Source: Pictodentalium vernedei (Eukaryota > Mollusca > Scaphopoda > Dentaliida > Dentaliidae). From it: 64,000 nt of DNA. Of this stretch, positions 32,972-44,234 are shown in pieces. The position numbers and the translations under genes were made by a program. The stretch's first letter is position 1. Each line of letters begins with the position of its first letter. The notes under the pieces were generated by a model. The model worked only from the letters and a program-made list of their open reading frames with translations, had not been told where the DNA came from and made no database searches. The DNA lies in NCBI GenBank assembly GCA_031216915.1, contig CM062296.1:790268823-790332822 (forward strand), written 5' to 3'.

Positions 32972-33171
32972 ATTTTTATACTGTACCAATGACCCAGACT
33001 TAGCTGGTGCTAATTCTAACAAAACCAGGGCCAAACACAAATTTTGCCCCCCAATCCCCAAAATTTGCATCCAAAACAAAAAGAAATCATGTCCTAAAGG
33101 ACCTCCATACTACGCCTCTACTGCGCATGCGCAGTGACGCAGTCATCCCGAAATTGGCGCCAATTATCATT
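32972..33171 (+). repeat. Left inverted terminal repeat, copy F
   Basis: ATTTTTATACTG to GGCGCCAATTATCATT; inverted counterpart of 39334-39559. Confidence 0.86.
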
Positions 33172-33985
33172 CTCTGTTTGGCCCTTCATCAGTCAACATC
33201 TCACTGATCTTTGTGCTTGTAAATCTCAGTTTAAAGGATGCCAGACACGTAATTTTTGGAGAAAATGTGATTCTAAGGAGGATAGAAGGAGGAGAGGAAA
33301 AAGAAGTGGCAAAAAATAATCAGGGCTGTACTTAAAATTTTTTGATGAAATTATGTTAAGTTGCCTATTTTCGAGGCATGGGCCTCTTGTTGTCATTCTT
33401 GCTAAAAAGTTGCACTGCTTATTCAGTGTTTCCTCTCCCCTGGTCTTCTAAGTCCCCCTTGCAATTCTCCCATGCTTTTGGCATATTTTTGAGAAAGTTC
33501 ATTTCTAAAATTCTCTTGGGAGAGTTGCTTGGTTACAGAATGTTTTCTGTTATTTTCCCCATAGTTACGTTTTCACCCATGGGTGTATAAACGTTGTGTT
33601 CTGCATCTTCCATCTGATGTTCTGCAGATTCTCCCCTGGGAGTCTCTGTCTTGAATCAGATACACTGTTTGTTTACATTGGCAACAGTCTCTTTTGAAGG
33701 GGGCTGTTTGCCTTTGGTGTAGTTTATCTCACTATAAGATACATTTTTATTATCCGTAAGTGTTGCATTAATTATTTAATATAAATTTAAAATTTTTGAC
33801 CACACTTAGCCATCGGATCCATCGGGGCTCAACGTTACTTTTCAGAAACTTGGGCTTCGCTGAAAAAATATTTTTCAAAAATTATTTTGATTTGCAATTG
33901 TTTTTTCATTATTAATGGATCATGTTATTATGTATCTTTGTGTCAGGGGTTTGTGCGAGTAACTAGGACTTGTTGACTTTTCACA

Positions 33986-36073
33986 ATGAAAGGATATTGT
34001 TCAAATTGTAATAGGAAGAAATCTTCCTCTGACTTTCATGATCATTGTATTAATTGTAGTCAGTGTTCTCGCACTAATCCCTGTTCTATATGTCAATATT
34101 GGGATGACAAACATTGGAAACGTGTGTCACGGTATGTTGTTACTGGAGAAAGGGCTATGCGGCTCTTTCTCCGCAAGGTCACTCTACTCTCTCAGTTTCT
34201 ATTTCAGAGGAACAAGAACAGGGTGATGTTTCCATGTTATCTTCCGCAAGTGTGCTTCCGTCGTCACAAATGAATACAGAGCTAGCGGCAAAAGTGCTCA
34301 TGGAGATTAAACAAATGTCGTCCGCTAGCTCGCCCGGTGTAGCGTCCATTCACCGAATGGTTCGGCAGCCGGGTTCGTCCGATGCGGTCCAGGAGGAAAT
34401 GTTGGGTGATGCGAGCACTATAAACATTCAACGTGCACACCCAGTGACGGCGGATAGTAGGCGAGATCGGAGGAAGCCTTTGAGTCCGGTTCCTAGCTCG
34501 TCCAGGTCCAGCCGGGCCGCGAGCGAGAGAGGCCCCTCTCTCGTACAACAACATCTGGGACCAGATGTTGTGGTACAAAATGTGTCGCAAGCGGAGCATA
34601 CGCCCGTCGCTCGGGACGCTCCGTTGTATAGGCAGTCCGCGGAGACTGCTCAGGCTTCTTCTTCTCGTCAGTGCACACGACCGCACCTTGGCTGCATAAC
34701 CGCCGATATCTTACCAGCTTCGCCGATCAGGGATTCTTCGGCGACCAGGTCACACCATCCGGTAGCCAGGGACACGAGGCCGATGGACTCCGGACGTTCG
34801 CATAGAAAAAGTATGCGGGAGACATCAGATGCCCTCGGCGAAGCAGCGAAAGACTGCGCCTCTGCAGGTCTCGATGCCGGACGTACTTGTGCAGATAGCA
34901 CAACTTATCGCAGCATCCTAGCAGCCAACAGAAACGGTGTCGGATCGGGAATTATCCGACGGCGCTGGGTCGGTACGCTCCGCCGAAGCATCGGGGGCGG
35001 ACGACCGGGAGCATCATGAGGTCTGACCGGATGGTGAAAGGTATACGGATGACTTGGAGCTATCCCTTTCGGAACAACATAAAGCTGCCGTGGACTTCAT
35101 CCAGCACTTTCTCCCTCAAGTTGTTCCGTCGGGCCAGACTGCTGCGGTTCCGGACAAGAGGATTATAGCGTCATTGGAATTTTTTGAGCGGTTCAGGGAC
35201 ATCGCTCCCGAGTTCCCGTCGCAGTCCAATAATGTTGCAAGAACATTTGAATTATTGAACGACGCTATATTTAAACTTGCTTCCAAAACGGGGACAGCAG
35301 GTTTCTTGTCCGCCAATACTCTTAACCTGCCTTTCATTAATGCAAGGAATAAATTCGACACGGCAGGACAGGGTATTCCGAGAGTTCCTCTGCGAATGGA
35401 CGACGAGGCGGAAGACTTAGAGCTATCATTACCGTCGTCGGCTTCTATTCCAACCGCGGTGTTGGAAACAGCTATTGTGTCTAACAGAGCCAATTTAGAT
35501 GCCTTATCTTACGCAGATCACCTTACTAAGGCATTATCACTGCGCCTTCAAGGGAAAGAATTTCAGGATATACAATCCTCTTTAAGACTTCTTTCAAGGG
35601 CAGTAGCTTATTCCACGTGTAACTCCGCCCTTTCAGTGGCAAACCTGGAGTTGGTTAGACGTGACGCAGCCCTAGCTACATCCACACTAGTGGATACTAA
35701 GGTGAAGAACTCTCTTAGAGTCGCTTCGGTCTCAGGAGAACTTCTCTTTGACGGCAAGCTTTCCGCTATTTATGATAAAATTAAAAAGAAAGCTAATGAT
35801 TCTCTGTTGTTCAGATCGGCTCCTAAGAAGTCGGATACAGCAGACACGAATAAGACAGGCACTTCTGGGTCTAATGCGCCCAAGAGAGGTTCCTATAGAG
35901 GTTCCGGTGCGTCCTCTTGGTCTTATTCGAGAGACCGTCAGGATAGCGACTCTCGTTCGGGACGTCCTTCAGGCCGGGACAATCGGTCGGACGCCCCGAG
36001 GTCGACGAGGCGAGGTGCGGGTCGTGGAAGACGTGGTTTCTCCTACCGCAGGCCTCGCAGGTCCAGGAGGTGA
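33986..36073 (+). pseudogene. gag of DIRS copy F (frameshifts and stops shared with copy H)
   Basis: ATG at 33986 with the Cys/His N-terminus (MKGYCSNCNRKKSS; CSICQYW). Lesions: a 1-bp deletion near 34159, an 8-bp deletion near 34830 that restores the frame (net minus 9), a TAG near 34919 and a TGA near 35027. After these, an open stretch 35054-36073 runs to the natural stop after RRPRRSRR. The same four lesions occur in copy H. The mutant gag therefore existed before F and H reached their present sites, or was spread by gene conversion. Confidence 0.82.
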
Positions 36074-36079
36074 TGGCTT

Positions 36080-37609
36080 AAACCTCTATCGCGTTCCGGT
36101 TGGCGGAAGGTTGTCGAGTTTTTCACAAGAGTGGGCGTCGATTACGGACGACCCTTGGGTGAGAGGAGTGACTTCGGAAGGTCTGAAGATATCCTTCAAA
36201 CGAAAGCCTCCATTAACTCGAAGTCCAAAGTGGACTCATCTTCCGTCTGTTATCAGAGGTGCAGTCTCTTTTAATGAAGAACGCGGTAGAGGTCGTAGAA
36301 AACCAGGAATCTCTGGGATTCTACAGCCATCTGTTTCTGGTTCCGAGACCAGACGGCTCGTTCCGTCCAGTCATAGATTTGAGCTGGATAAACAAGAGCT
36401 GGATAAACAAGCTGATCGTCGCTCCGAAGTTTTATATGGAGACGATTCGATCGGTCAGAGCGAAATTAGTCAGTTGTTACGCTCGCTATTGTCTGCACGC
36501 AGACAAAGTCACGGCGAGAGAATTTATGAGACTGATAGGTCTTTGCGGAGCCGCCGCGGATCTCATTCCGATGGGGCGGCTACGCACACGTCCTCTTCAA
36601 ATTTTCCTGACTCAGAATTGGAGTGTGAAAATTCATTCGCTCGATGTAGACGTTCTCTTGTCAGATCAAGTGAAACAAGAGATTCAGACTTGGGCAAACA
36701 TTCAGTGGTTAACTCAAGGAGTTCCGCTGCAGTTGCCGGATCCGAGTTTTACCGTTATGACGGATGCCAGTCAAACAGGTTGGGGTGCATCATTAATCCC
36801 AACGGATTCGAGATGCCAGGGTCTTTGGGATCCGCAATTCCTGTGCAAGCACATAAACATCAAGGAAATGATGTCAATTTGGCTTGCGTTACGTCACTGG
36901 ATGGACATTATTCACGATGCTCATGTCCAAATCCTATCCGACAATACGACAGTAGTGGCGTATATACGGAATCAGGGAGGCACTCATTCAGTTCCATTGT
37001 TCAATCTAACGGAAAGAATCCTTCTGTTTGCGTTAGAACATCACGTTCTTCTTTCGGTCCGTCACATACCGGGTCGTCTGAATGTGCTAGCAGACTCCCT
37101 TTCACGAAAGGGTCGTTTGTTGCCGTCGGAGTGTATTCAATCAGATTTGCTACCAATGGGAACGGCCAATGATAGACTTATTTGCGACACATCTCAACAA
37201 TCAGTTGCAGACGTATGTGTCTCTGTGTCCGGATTCAAGAGCATTTGCAGTAGACGCTCTGTCGATCCCTTGGGACGGAATGATAGGATATGCGTATCCT
37301 CCAGCGCCGTTAATTCAACAAGTATTGCTAAAGATAAAACAATCTCAATGCAAGATTCTGTTGGTAGCATCTCTGTCGCCACAGAGACCGTGGATAAATC
37401 TACTCAGGTGTCTGTTGTGGGACCTACCGCGGAAGCTTCCTCCACGGGAGGATCTTCTTTCGCAGGGTAAATCGCGCCAACTCCATCACAACCCGCAAGG
37501 TCTCAACCTTCACGTTTTTCCGTTGTGCGGTCCTTCTTGCATGGCAAGCACTTTACAGGACGAGCAGTGGACGCGATTTCTAACTGTAGGAGGACCTCCT
37601 CTTCGCTAA
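36080..37609 (+). pseudogene. pol of DIRS copy F, RT core deleted
   Basis: Relative to copy C: 23 bp lost near 36246 (frameshift); 15 bp duplicated near 36395 (INKSWINK); 429 bp lost at about 36460 between two CAGAGCGA repeats, removing RT motifs A, B and YLDD in frame; 17 bp lost near 37135 (frameshift). RNase H residues still read MTDASQTGWGA, ILSDNTT and NVLADSLSR. The methyltransferase-like end is open at 37169-37609 in the original frame. It cannot encode a polymerase. Confidence 0.85.
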
Positions 37610-38565
37610 ACTATGCGGCTAAGTGGAAGGTTTTTCGTCGTTGGTGTAGGGATCATTCTGTAGATATATTTGATCCCTCTATACCAGACATTGCAAACTT
37701 TCTAGTATACTTGTTTGACGAAATCAAACTGCAGCCTGTTACTATAAAGGGTTATAGATCTGTGTTATCTGATACCTATGCACATAATGATAGTTTACAA
37801 ATTGGATCTAATGTCTCTTTATCGAAGTTGGTTAGAAACTTTTCGATAAATAGACCCAGAACTCTTAGATTAATTCCTAAGTGGAATTTAGCTTGGGTTC
37901 TCCTTAAATTGAAGGAAAAGCCATTTGAACCTCTTGGGACAGTAGATTTCAAATTCTTATCTTATAAGACAGCTTTTCTCTTAGCTTTCTCTTCTGCCAG
38001 AAGAGTCAGTGAGCTTCATGCACTATCGGTGGATGATTCTCATTATCGTAGTGTTGGGAACACTATCACCTTCACTACTAATGTGGGTTTTTTAGCTAAG
38101 AATCGGGCTCCTAATAAATATCCGGAACCTATTGTTATTAAGGCTCTTCCGTCTTCAGACGGGCGTAGGCCTTTACTCTGTCCTGTTAGAGCACTACGTA
38201 TCTATAAACAGAGATCTCAGTTTATCAGAAAGGGACGGAAACGTTTCTTTCTGTCTTTGATGCCTAATAGAAAGGACATTTCAGTCCATTCTATTGCTAG
38301 ATGGATTCAGTTAACTATCCGTACTGCTCATGAAGTTTTATCTTCTTCTCAGCAGTCTGTGCTTAAGATTTCGGCTCATGAAGTAAGAGCTCTTTCTACT
38401 TCCTGGGCTTATGCTAATAGTGTTGCTATTACAGATTTAATGAAGGCTGCTTATTGGTCTCAGCCATCCACATTTACGAATTTTTATCTCAGAAATATTG
38501 AGTCCATTTCTGGAGACCTGCATTGTTTAGGTCCGTTATCTGTTGCTCAGAATGTCGTCCACTAA
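37156..38565 (+). pseudogene. Tyrosine recombinase of copy F with one nonsense codon
   Basis: Same length as the intact YR genes (ATG 37156 to stop 38565), with Arg283 (38002), the HEVRALSTSW motif and FTNFYLR all present. A single G-to-T change makes TAA at 37468-37470 (codon 105), where copies A, C, G and H read GAA. Everything downstream of 37471 is open, so an internal start could still give the recombinase core. Whether that would be active is unknown. Confidence 0.82.
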
Positions 38566-39167
38566 ACAGTTGCAACTATAGTTATGCAGGCTTTCTGTTC
38601 CGGCAGTGACTCCGTCCTGCTGCCCTCTTCGCTCTGGGCTATTTGACCCAGGGCAAGGGGAAGGGGGGGGGGGGGGGGCGGGTGTTCCCTTAGGTCACCT
38701 GCTTTATAGTGAAAAGCAAGGGAATGCCTCCTCCAAGTCAGTATTTCTGAGTCGCTTCCGGGATGGTTTTAAAGTGTAATATTAATGTTTAAATTCATTC
38801 ATGTCTTATTTTTAAAGTGTAGCTCGGTGTGAAGCATTTGTATATGTCAAGTGTCAAACGGGCTTTAATATACAATACTCGGACACTTTTAAATGACTAT
38901 AAAGAGTCTCAATTCTCTGGACTACTTTATTTATTGGCTTGCTTTAAAAATAATTAGTATAAGGGTTATACTGGATGTTAATAGAGAACATGAATGTTAT
39001 TGTGCTCAATTATTAAGGGTAGTGTATCTTTCTAATTTAATATTAAATAAGAATGATACATGTAAAGCCTAATAGTCCTTTTCTCCTTAAGGGGTTACCT
39101 CTTTACGATATAGTTGAGCTTATTGGATTTTCCTCTATGTCCTAGGCCCTCCAGCCTGTTTACTATT

Positions 39168-39559
39168 CAGCTAAGTCTGGGTCATTGGTACAGTATAAAA
39201 ATGTTAAAAAATTTATAGTAATTTATATATTTTTTATACTTACCAATGACCCAGACGGGGATGGCCCTCCCTGGAGTTGGGAACTCTTGCCTCCCTGCTG
39301 AGTACATAGCGCTGACCAGGCACTGCCAGTAAGAATGATAATTGGCGCCAATTTCGGGACGACTGCGTCACTGCGCATGCGCAGTAGAGGCGTAGTATGG
39401 AGGTCCTTTAGGACATGATTTCTTTTTGTTTTGGATGCAAATTTTGGGGATTGGGGGGCAAAATTTGTGTTTGGCCCTGGTTTTGTTAGAGTTAGCACCA
39501 GCTAAGTCTGGGTCATTGGTAAGTATAAAAAATATATAAATTACTATAAATTTTTTAAC
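39168..39559 (+). repeat. ICR (39168-39257) and right inverted terminal repeat (39334-39559), copy F
   Basis: Matches copy C nearly base for base; joined end complements in the ICR, terminus ATTTTTTAAC. Confidence 0.88.
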
Positions 39560-40020
39560 TTTCCTAATACGTCATGAATTATCATGTTCATCTTTTTATC
39601 CGTCATATACCCGGTCGTCTGAACGTACTAGCAGACTCGCTCTCTCTGAAAGGTCGCCTGTTGCAATTTGAATGGATGCCCTACAAGTGAGTATTTGGAC
39701 AGTTTTGCTACCAGAGGGATCGCCCCATGATAGATCCGTTTGCGACGCACCGGAACAATCAGTTACCGTTGTTTGTGTCGCCATGCCCAGACCTCTGAGC
39801 GCATGCAGTGGACGCTATGCGATCTCATGGGGATGGATGATAGGATACGTGTATCCTCCAATTCATTTGATTCAGTAGATCATGTTTAAGATCAAGCAGT
39901 CTCGTTGTGTATCCTTCTAGTAGCACCTCTGTCGTCACAGAAACCTTGGATCAGTCTTCTCAAGTGTCTGTTATGGGTCGTTCCCCAGAAGCTTCCTCCA
40001 CGAGAGAACCTTCTTTATCA
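39560..40020 (+). pseudogene. pol remnant of copy X, 3' part (RNase H end, methyltransferase-like)
   Basis: Continues X after the insertion of F: HIPGRLNVLADSLSLKGRLLQ-like sequence at about 39600-39670, then MIDPF near 39728, CVAMPRP/SPCPDL near 39770 and a decayed methyltransferase-like segment ending at about 40020 (CTCCACGAGAGAACC). Frameshifts throughout. Confidence 0.7.
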
Positions 40021-41003
40021 GGGGAAGTATTTGTTCTTCACGTCCTTCTCCACCCATAGTGGCATAAAAGAGTCGGTTAGACATGAGGGAACCATTGTGG
40101 TTCGTATATTATTTTATGGCTAACACAAGAACGATTAAATAATGCGGGTGAGGAGGGTTTGATATGACTTCGAAACCAAGTGTTGTTACTGGAATTTATT
40201 GTACACCTGAATGGGGTCACATGTGGAGTACCTCGGAAGTGCGTTTACTCTCCAGAGATCGTTCATTGTGGTTCGATTGGACATGTGTATGTTATATATT
40301 ATATCACCTTTTGGACCTATCTGCGTACGCCGTCTCCGGTGTACATTATATAGTGGGCAATATTAATTACCGGGATCGTCGCTATAACCTTAACTACTGA
40401 AGTGGCATTAAGCACCATTCATTAATAATAAATTAATACCTGAGTGCCTGTTCGACGAATATTTATATTGTTTTTTGGTACTGCTTTTACTGATTCCAGA
40501 GCACTCCCCTCTTCCTTCAAAAGAAAAGGTGTGGGGGTGATTTTTTACCTCTCCGCCGGCTTGATAGGTATGTAACCATGAGGGAAGCTGTTTTGTCTAT
40601 AATTATATCCTGCATACAGCTGGAGTTTTATTGTGTATGGCGTATGTTTGTGGGGATATTATCTCATTCTCAAATACGCCAACCTAATTTTTTGGGCTTA
40701 GTCAGGGGTAACCTTAAAAATTGGGAACTTGTTACATCCAGTTAGCATAGTCTTCATGCTAAGTATACGGAATTACTTGAACTGGGCTCCTTTTGTATGA
40801 TATGTCTTCTCCATTACTGTATAGAGAGAAATACATGTAATTCCCAATAATTTTAATTTCCTTTCACCTTGGATTACAGGATTGGAACTATGTTGATCTA
40901 CTAATTCTGAAGTTCTAGGCCCCTCCACCTTTTTACAATTCAGCTAGTCTGGGCAATTGGTTTACAATGTAAAGATATTATAAATTCATAGTAATTTGTA
41001 TAT
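40021..41003 (+). other. 3' part of copy X without recognisable YR, plus left half of its ICR
   Basis: I see no match to the YR gene in 40021-40930. An ORF of 78 codons (40164-40400) resembles nothing. The G-run region is represented only by GTGTGGGGGTG near 40540. A GGCCCCTCCACC block near 40920 and 40942-41003 (CAGCTAGTCTGGGCAATTGG) are the start of the X ICR, whose other half lies at 48116-48142. X therefore lost its YR by deletion or replacement. Confidence 0.6.
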
Positions 41004-41203
41004 ATTTTTATACTGTACCAATGACCCAGACATAGCTGGTGCTAACTCTTAAAATTCTAGGGCCAAACACAAATTTTGCCCCCCAATCCCCAAAATTTGC
41101 ATCTAAAACCAAAAGAAATCATGTCCTGAAGGTCCTCCATACTTTGCCCTCACTGCGCATGCGCGGTGTCAACGACGTCCCGAAATTGGCGCCAATTATC
41201 ATT
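41004..41203 (+). repeat. Left inverted terminal repeat, copy G
   Basis: ATTTTTATACTG to GGCGCCAATTATCATT; inverted counterpart of 47891-48115. Confidence 0.87.
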
Positions 41204-42095
41204 CTTTGTTTGGCCCTTCATCAGTTAACATCTCACTGATCTTTGTGCTTGTAAATCTCAGTTTAAATGATGCCAGACACATAAATATTGGAGAAATGGT
41301 GATTCTAAGGAGGATATAGAAGGAGGAGAGGAAAAAGGAGTGACTGAAAATATTCAGGGCTGTAACTTAAAATTTTGTAATGAAATTATGTTAAGTTGCC
41401 TATTTTCGAGGCATGGGCCTGTTGTTGTCATTCTTGCTATGAAGTTGCACTGCTTATTCAGTGTTTCCTCTCCCCTTGTCCTTTAAGTCCCCCCTTGCTA
41501 TTCTCCCATGCTTTTGGCATATTTTTGAGTAAGATTACTACTAAAATTTCTTGGGAGATTTAGCTTGGTAACAGAATGAATTCTGTTATTTTCCCCATGT
41601 TTACGTTCTCACCCATGGGTGTTTAGACGTGGTGTTCTGCATCTACCATCTGATGTTCTGCAGATTCTTCCCTGGAAGTCTCTGTTTTGCATCAGATAGT
41701 GTATATTTTGGTAACTGATTTCGGGCCAGGATTCTCAGTGCCTGGAGTCATGTTTTCTGGTGTTTATACACTTCTTGTTTACATTGGCAACAGTCTCTTT
41801 TGAGGGGGGCTTTTTGCCTTTGTACTAGTTTATCTTATTTCAGGATAGATTATTATTATTCGTAAGTGTTGCATTAATTATTTAAAATAATTTAAAAATT
41901 TTTGTCCACACTTAGGCTTGGGATCCATTGGGGCTCAACGTTACTTTTCAGAAACTTGGGCTTCACTGAAAAAATATTTTTTCAAAATTTATTTTTGAGT
42001 TCAATTGTTTTTTCAATGTTAATGGATCATGTTATTATGTATCTTTGTTTTCAGGGGTTTGTGCGAGTACTAGGACTTATTGTTGTCTTTTCACA
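41204..42095 (+). other. 5' leader of DIRS copy G
   Basis: About 0.9 kb with no conserved frame, aligned with the leaders of C, F and H. A pyrimidine-rich TATCTTTGTTTTCAG ends about 40 bp before the gag ATG and looks like a 3' splice site. Promoter elements were not identified. Confidence 0.6.
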
Positions 42096-44234
42096 ATGAA
42101 AGGATATTGTTCAAATTGTAATGAGAGGAAATCTTCCTCTGACTTTCATGATCATTGTATTAATTGTAGTCAGTGTACTCACACTAACTCCTGTTCAGTA
42201 TGTGAATATTGGGATGACAAACATTGGAAACGTGTGTCACGGTATGTTGTTAGTGGGGAAAGGGCTATGCCAGTCCTTTCTCCGCAGGGTGACTCTAGTT
42301 TATCAGTTTCTATTTCAGAGGAACAAGAACAGGGTGATGTTTCCATGTTATCTTCCAAAGGTGTGCTTCCGTCGTCACAATCAAATGAGGAGCTAGCGGC
42401 AAAAGTGCTCATGGAGATACGCCAGTTGCCTAAGAGGTCCCTAGTAGGATCGACGGCGCTGTCGTCCGCTAGCTCGCCCGGTGTAGCGTCCATTCACCGA
42501 ATGGTTCGGCAGCCGGGTTCGTCCGTTGCGGTCCAGGAAGGAGTTTTGGGTGATGCGAGCACTATAAACATACAAGGTGCACACCCAGTGACGGCGGATA
42601 AGAGGAGAGATCGGAGGAAGCCTTGTAGTCCGGTTCCTAGCTCGTCCAGGTCCAGCCTGGCCGCGAGCGAGAGAGGCCCCTCTCTCGTACAACAACATCT
42701 GGGACCAGATGTTGTGGTACAAAATGTTTCGCAAGCGGAGCATACGTCCGCCGCTCGGGACACTCCGTTATATAGGCAGTCCGGAGAGACTGTACAGGCT
42801 TCCTCATCCTCTCAGCAGCGCACACGACCGCACCTTGGCTACGTGACCGCGGATATTCAGCCAGCTTCGCCGATCAGGGATTCAACGGCGACCAGGTCAC
42901 GCCATCCGGTAGCCAGGGACAAGAGGCCGGTAGACTCCGGACGTTCGCATAAGAGAAGTATGCGGGAGTCAGTTGATGCGGAGCTTCCGGCGGCTAAGCA
43001 GCGAAAGACCGCTACTCCGCAGGCCTCGATGACGGACGTGCTTGCTCAGATAGCACAAATTATCGCAGCATCCCAGCAAACGACAGAATCGTTGTCGGAT
43101 CAGGAATTATCCGACGGCGCTGGGTCGGTACGCTCCGCCGAAGCATCGGGTGCGGACGACCGGGAGCATCATGAGGTCCGACCGGATGGCGAAAGGGATA
43201 CTGAAGACTTGGAGCTATCCCTTTCGGAACAACATAAAGCTGCCGTAGATTTCATCCGGCACTACCTTCCTCAAGTTGTTCCGTCGGGCCAGACTGCTGC
43301 GATGCCGGATAAGAGACTGATAGCGTCATTGGACATTGAATTTTTTGAGCGGTTCAGAGACATCGTCCCTGAGTTTCCGTCACAGTCCAATAATGTCACA
43401 AGAACATTTGAATTATTGAACGACGCTATCTTTAAGCTTGCTTCCAAAACAGGCAATGCTGGTTTCTTGTCCGCCAATGCTCTTAACCTGCCTTTCATCA
43501 ATTCAAGGAATAAATTCGATATGGCAGGACAGGGCATACCGAGAGTTCCTCTGCATCTAGACGACGAGGCGGAAGACTTGGAATTGTCATTACCGTCGTC
43601 TATGTCCATTCCAACCGTGGCGTTGGAAACGACAATTACGTCTAACAGAGCCAGCTTAGACGCTTTATCATACGCAGACCACCTTACAAAGGCGTTATCA
43701 CTGCATCTTCAAGGGAAAGAATTCCAGGATATACAATCCTCATTAAGACTTCTTTCAAGGGCAGTGGCTTATTCCACGTATAACTCCGCCCTTTCAGTGG
43801 CAAACTTGGAGTTGGTTAGACGTGATGCAGCCCTAGCTACATCCACACGCGTGGATAGTAAGGTGAAGAACTCTCTCAGAGTCGCTTCGGTCTCCGGAGA
43901 GCTTCTCTTCGATGGCAAGCTTTCAGCAATCTATGATAAAATAACTAAGAAAGCTTCGGATTCTCTGCTTTTTAAATCCACTTCCAAAAAGTCGGATTCA
44001 GCAGATAAGAGTAAGACAGGCACTTCTGGGACAAATACGCCCAAGAGAGGTTCCTGTAGAGGTTCCTTTGCGTCCTCTTGGTCTTATTCTAGAGACCGTC
44101 AAGGCAGCGACTCACGTGCGGGATGTTCTTCGGGCCGAGACAACCGGTCTGACGTCCCGAGGTCGACGGGACGAGGTGCGGGTCGTGGAGGACATGGTTT
44201 CTCCTCCCGCAGGCCTCGCAGGTCCAGGAGGTGA
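42096..44234 (+). CDS. Gag-like ORF1 of DIRS copy G, open
   Basis: 712 codons from the ATG shared with copies C, F and H; upstream codons in frame start only with TTG. The N-terminus has Cys5, Cys8, His18, His20, Cys21, Cys24, Cys27, Cys33, Cys36 and His43 (CSNC, HDHCINCSQC, CSVCEYW), a likely zinc-binding module of the kind seen in DIRS ORF1 proteins. The middle is Ser/Gln/Arg-rich and probably disordered. From about residue 340 a conserved block follows (ELSDGAGSVRS, SLSEQHKAAVDFIRH, RTFELLNDAIFKL, SLDALSYADHLTKAL, LRLLSRAVAYSTYNSAL). The C-terminus is basic and RG-rich (RGAGRGGHGFSSRRPRRSRR), fit for nucleic-acid binding. Role: packaging of element RNA, inferred. It overlaps the pol frame by 167 nt. 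Confidence 0.87.
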   Translation: MKGYCSNCNERKSSSDFHDHCINCSQCTHTNSCSVCEYWDDKHWKRVSRYVVSGERAMPVLSPQGDSSLSVSISEEQEQGDVSMLSSKGVLPSSQSNEELAAKVLMEIRQLPKRSLVGSTALSSASSPGVASIHRMVRQPGSSVAVQEGVLGDASTINIQGAHPVTADKRRDRRKPCSPVPSSSRSSLAASERGPSLVQQHLGPDVVVQNVSQAEHTSAARDTPLYRQSGETVQASSSSQQRTRPHLGYVTADIQPASPIRDSTATRSRHPVARDKRPVDSGRSHKRSMRESVDAELPAAKQRKTATPQASMTDVLAQIAQIIAASQQTTESLSDQELSDGAGSVRSAEASGADDREHHEVRPDGERDTEDLELSLSEQHKAAVDFIRHYLPQVVPSGQTAAMPDKRLIASLDIEFFERFRDIVPEFPSQSNNVTRTFELLNDAIFKLASKTGNAGFLSANALNLPFINSRNKFDMAGQGIPRVPLHLDDEAEDLELSLPSSMSIPTVALETTITSNRASLDALSYADHLTKALSLHLQGKEFQDIQSSLRLLSRAVAYSTYNSALSVANLELVRRDAALATSTRVDSKVKNSLRVASVSGELLFDGKLSAIYDKITKKASDSLLFKSTSKKSDSADKSKTGTSGTNTPKRGSCRGSFASSWSYSRDRQGSDSRAGCSSGRDNRSDVPRSTGRGAGRGGHGFSSRRPRRSRR
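42668..42715 (+). other. Two adjacent palindromes inside gag of copy G
   Basis: CGAGAGAGG/CCTCTCTCG (42668-42676 with 42679-42687) followed four bases later by ACAACATCTGG/CCAGATGTTGT (42692-42702 with 42705-42715). Perfect stems with loops of 2 bases. The same pair occurs at 15069-15116 (C), about 34520-34567 (F), about 59281-59326 (H) and in decayed B and D. Confidence 0.7.

Larger units (their letters stand above)
32972..39559 (+). mobile_element. DIRS-type element, copy F (mosaic, internally deleted), nested in X
   Basis: Ends ATTTTTATACTG (32972) and ATTTTTTAAC (39559); left repeat 32972-33171, ICR 39168-39257, right repeat 39334-39559, G-run 38663-38678. Inserted between CTAACGGAGAAG and CTAATACG of X. 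The first ~435 bp match copy C, about 33408-35700 match copy H including its gag lesions, and the rest again matches copy C. The pol region has lost 23, 429 and 17 bp and gained a 15-bp duplication. Confidence 0.9.

Noticed and set aside
39590..39900. Separate solo DIRS fragment between F and G
   Set aside because: It continues copy X exactly where F interrupted it, so it is part of X rather than a further insertion.
40164..40400. 78-codon ORF in X as a replacement gene for YR
   Set aside because: Short, no recognisable motif, non-ATG-conserved and seen only once; not enough to call a gene.
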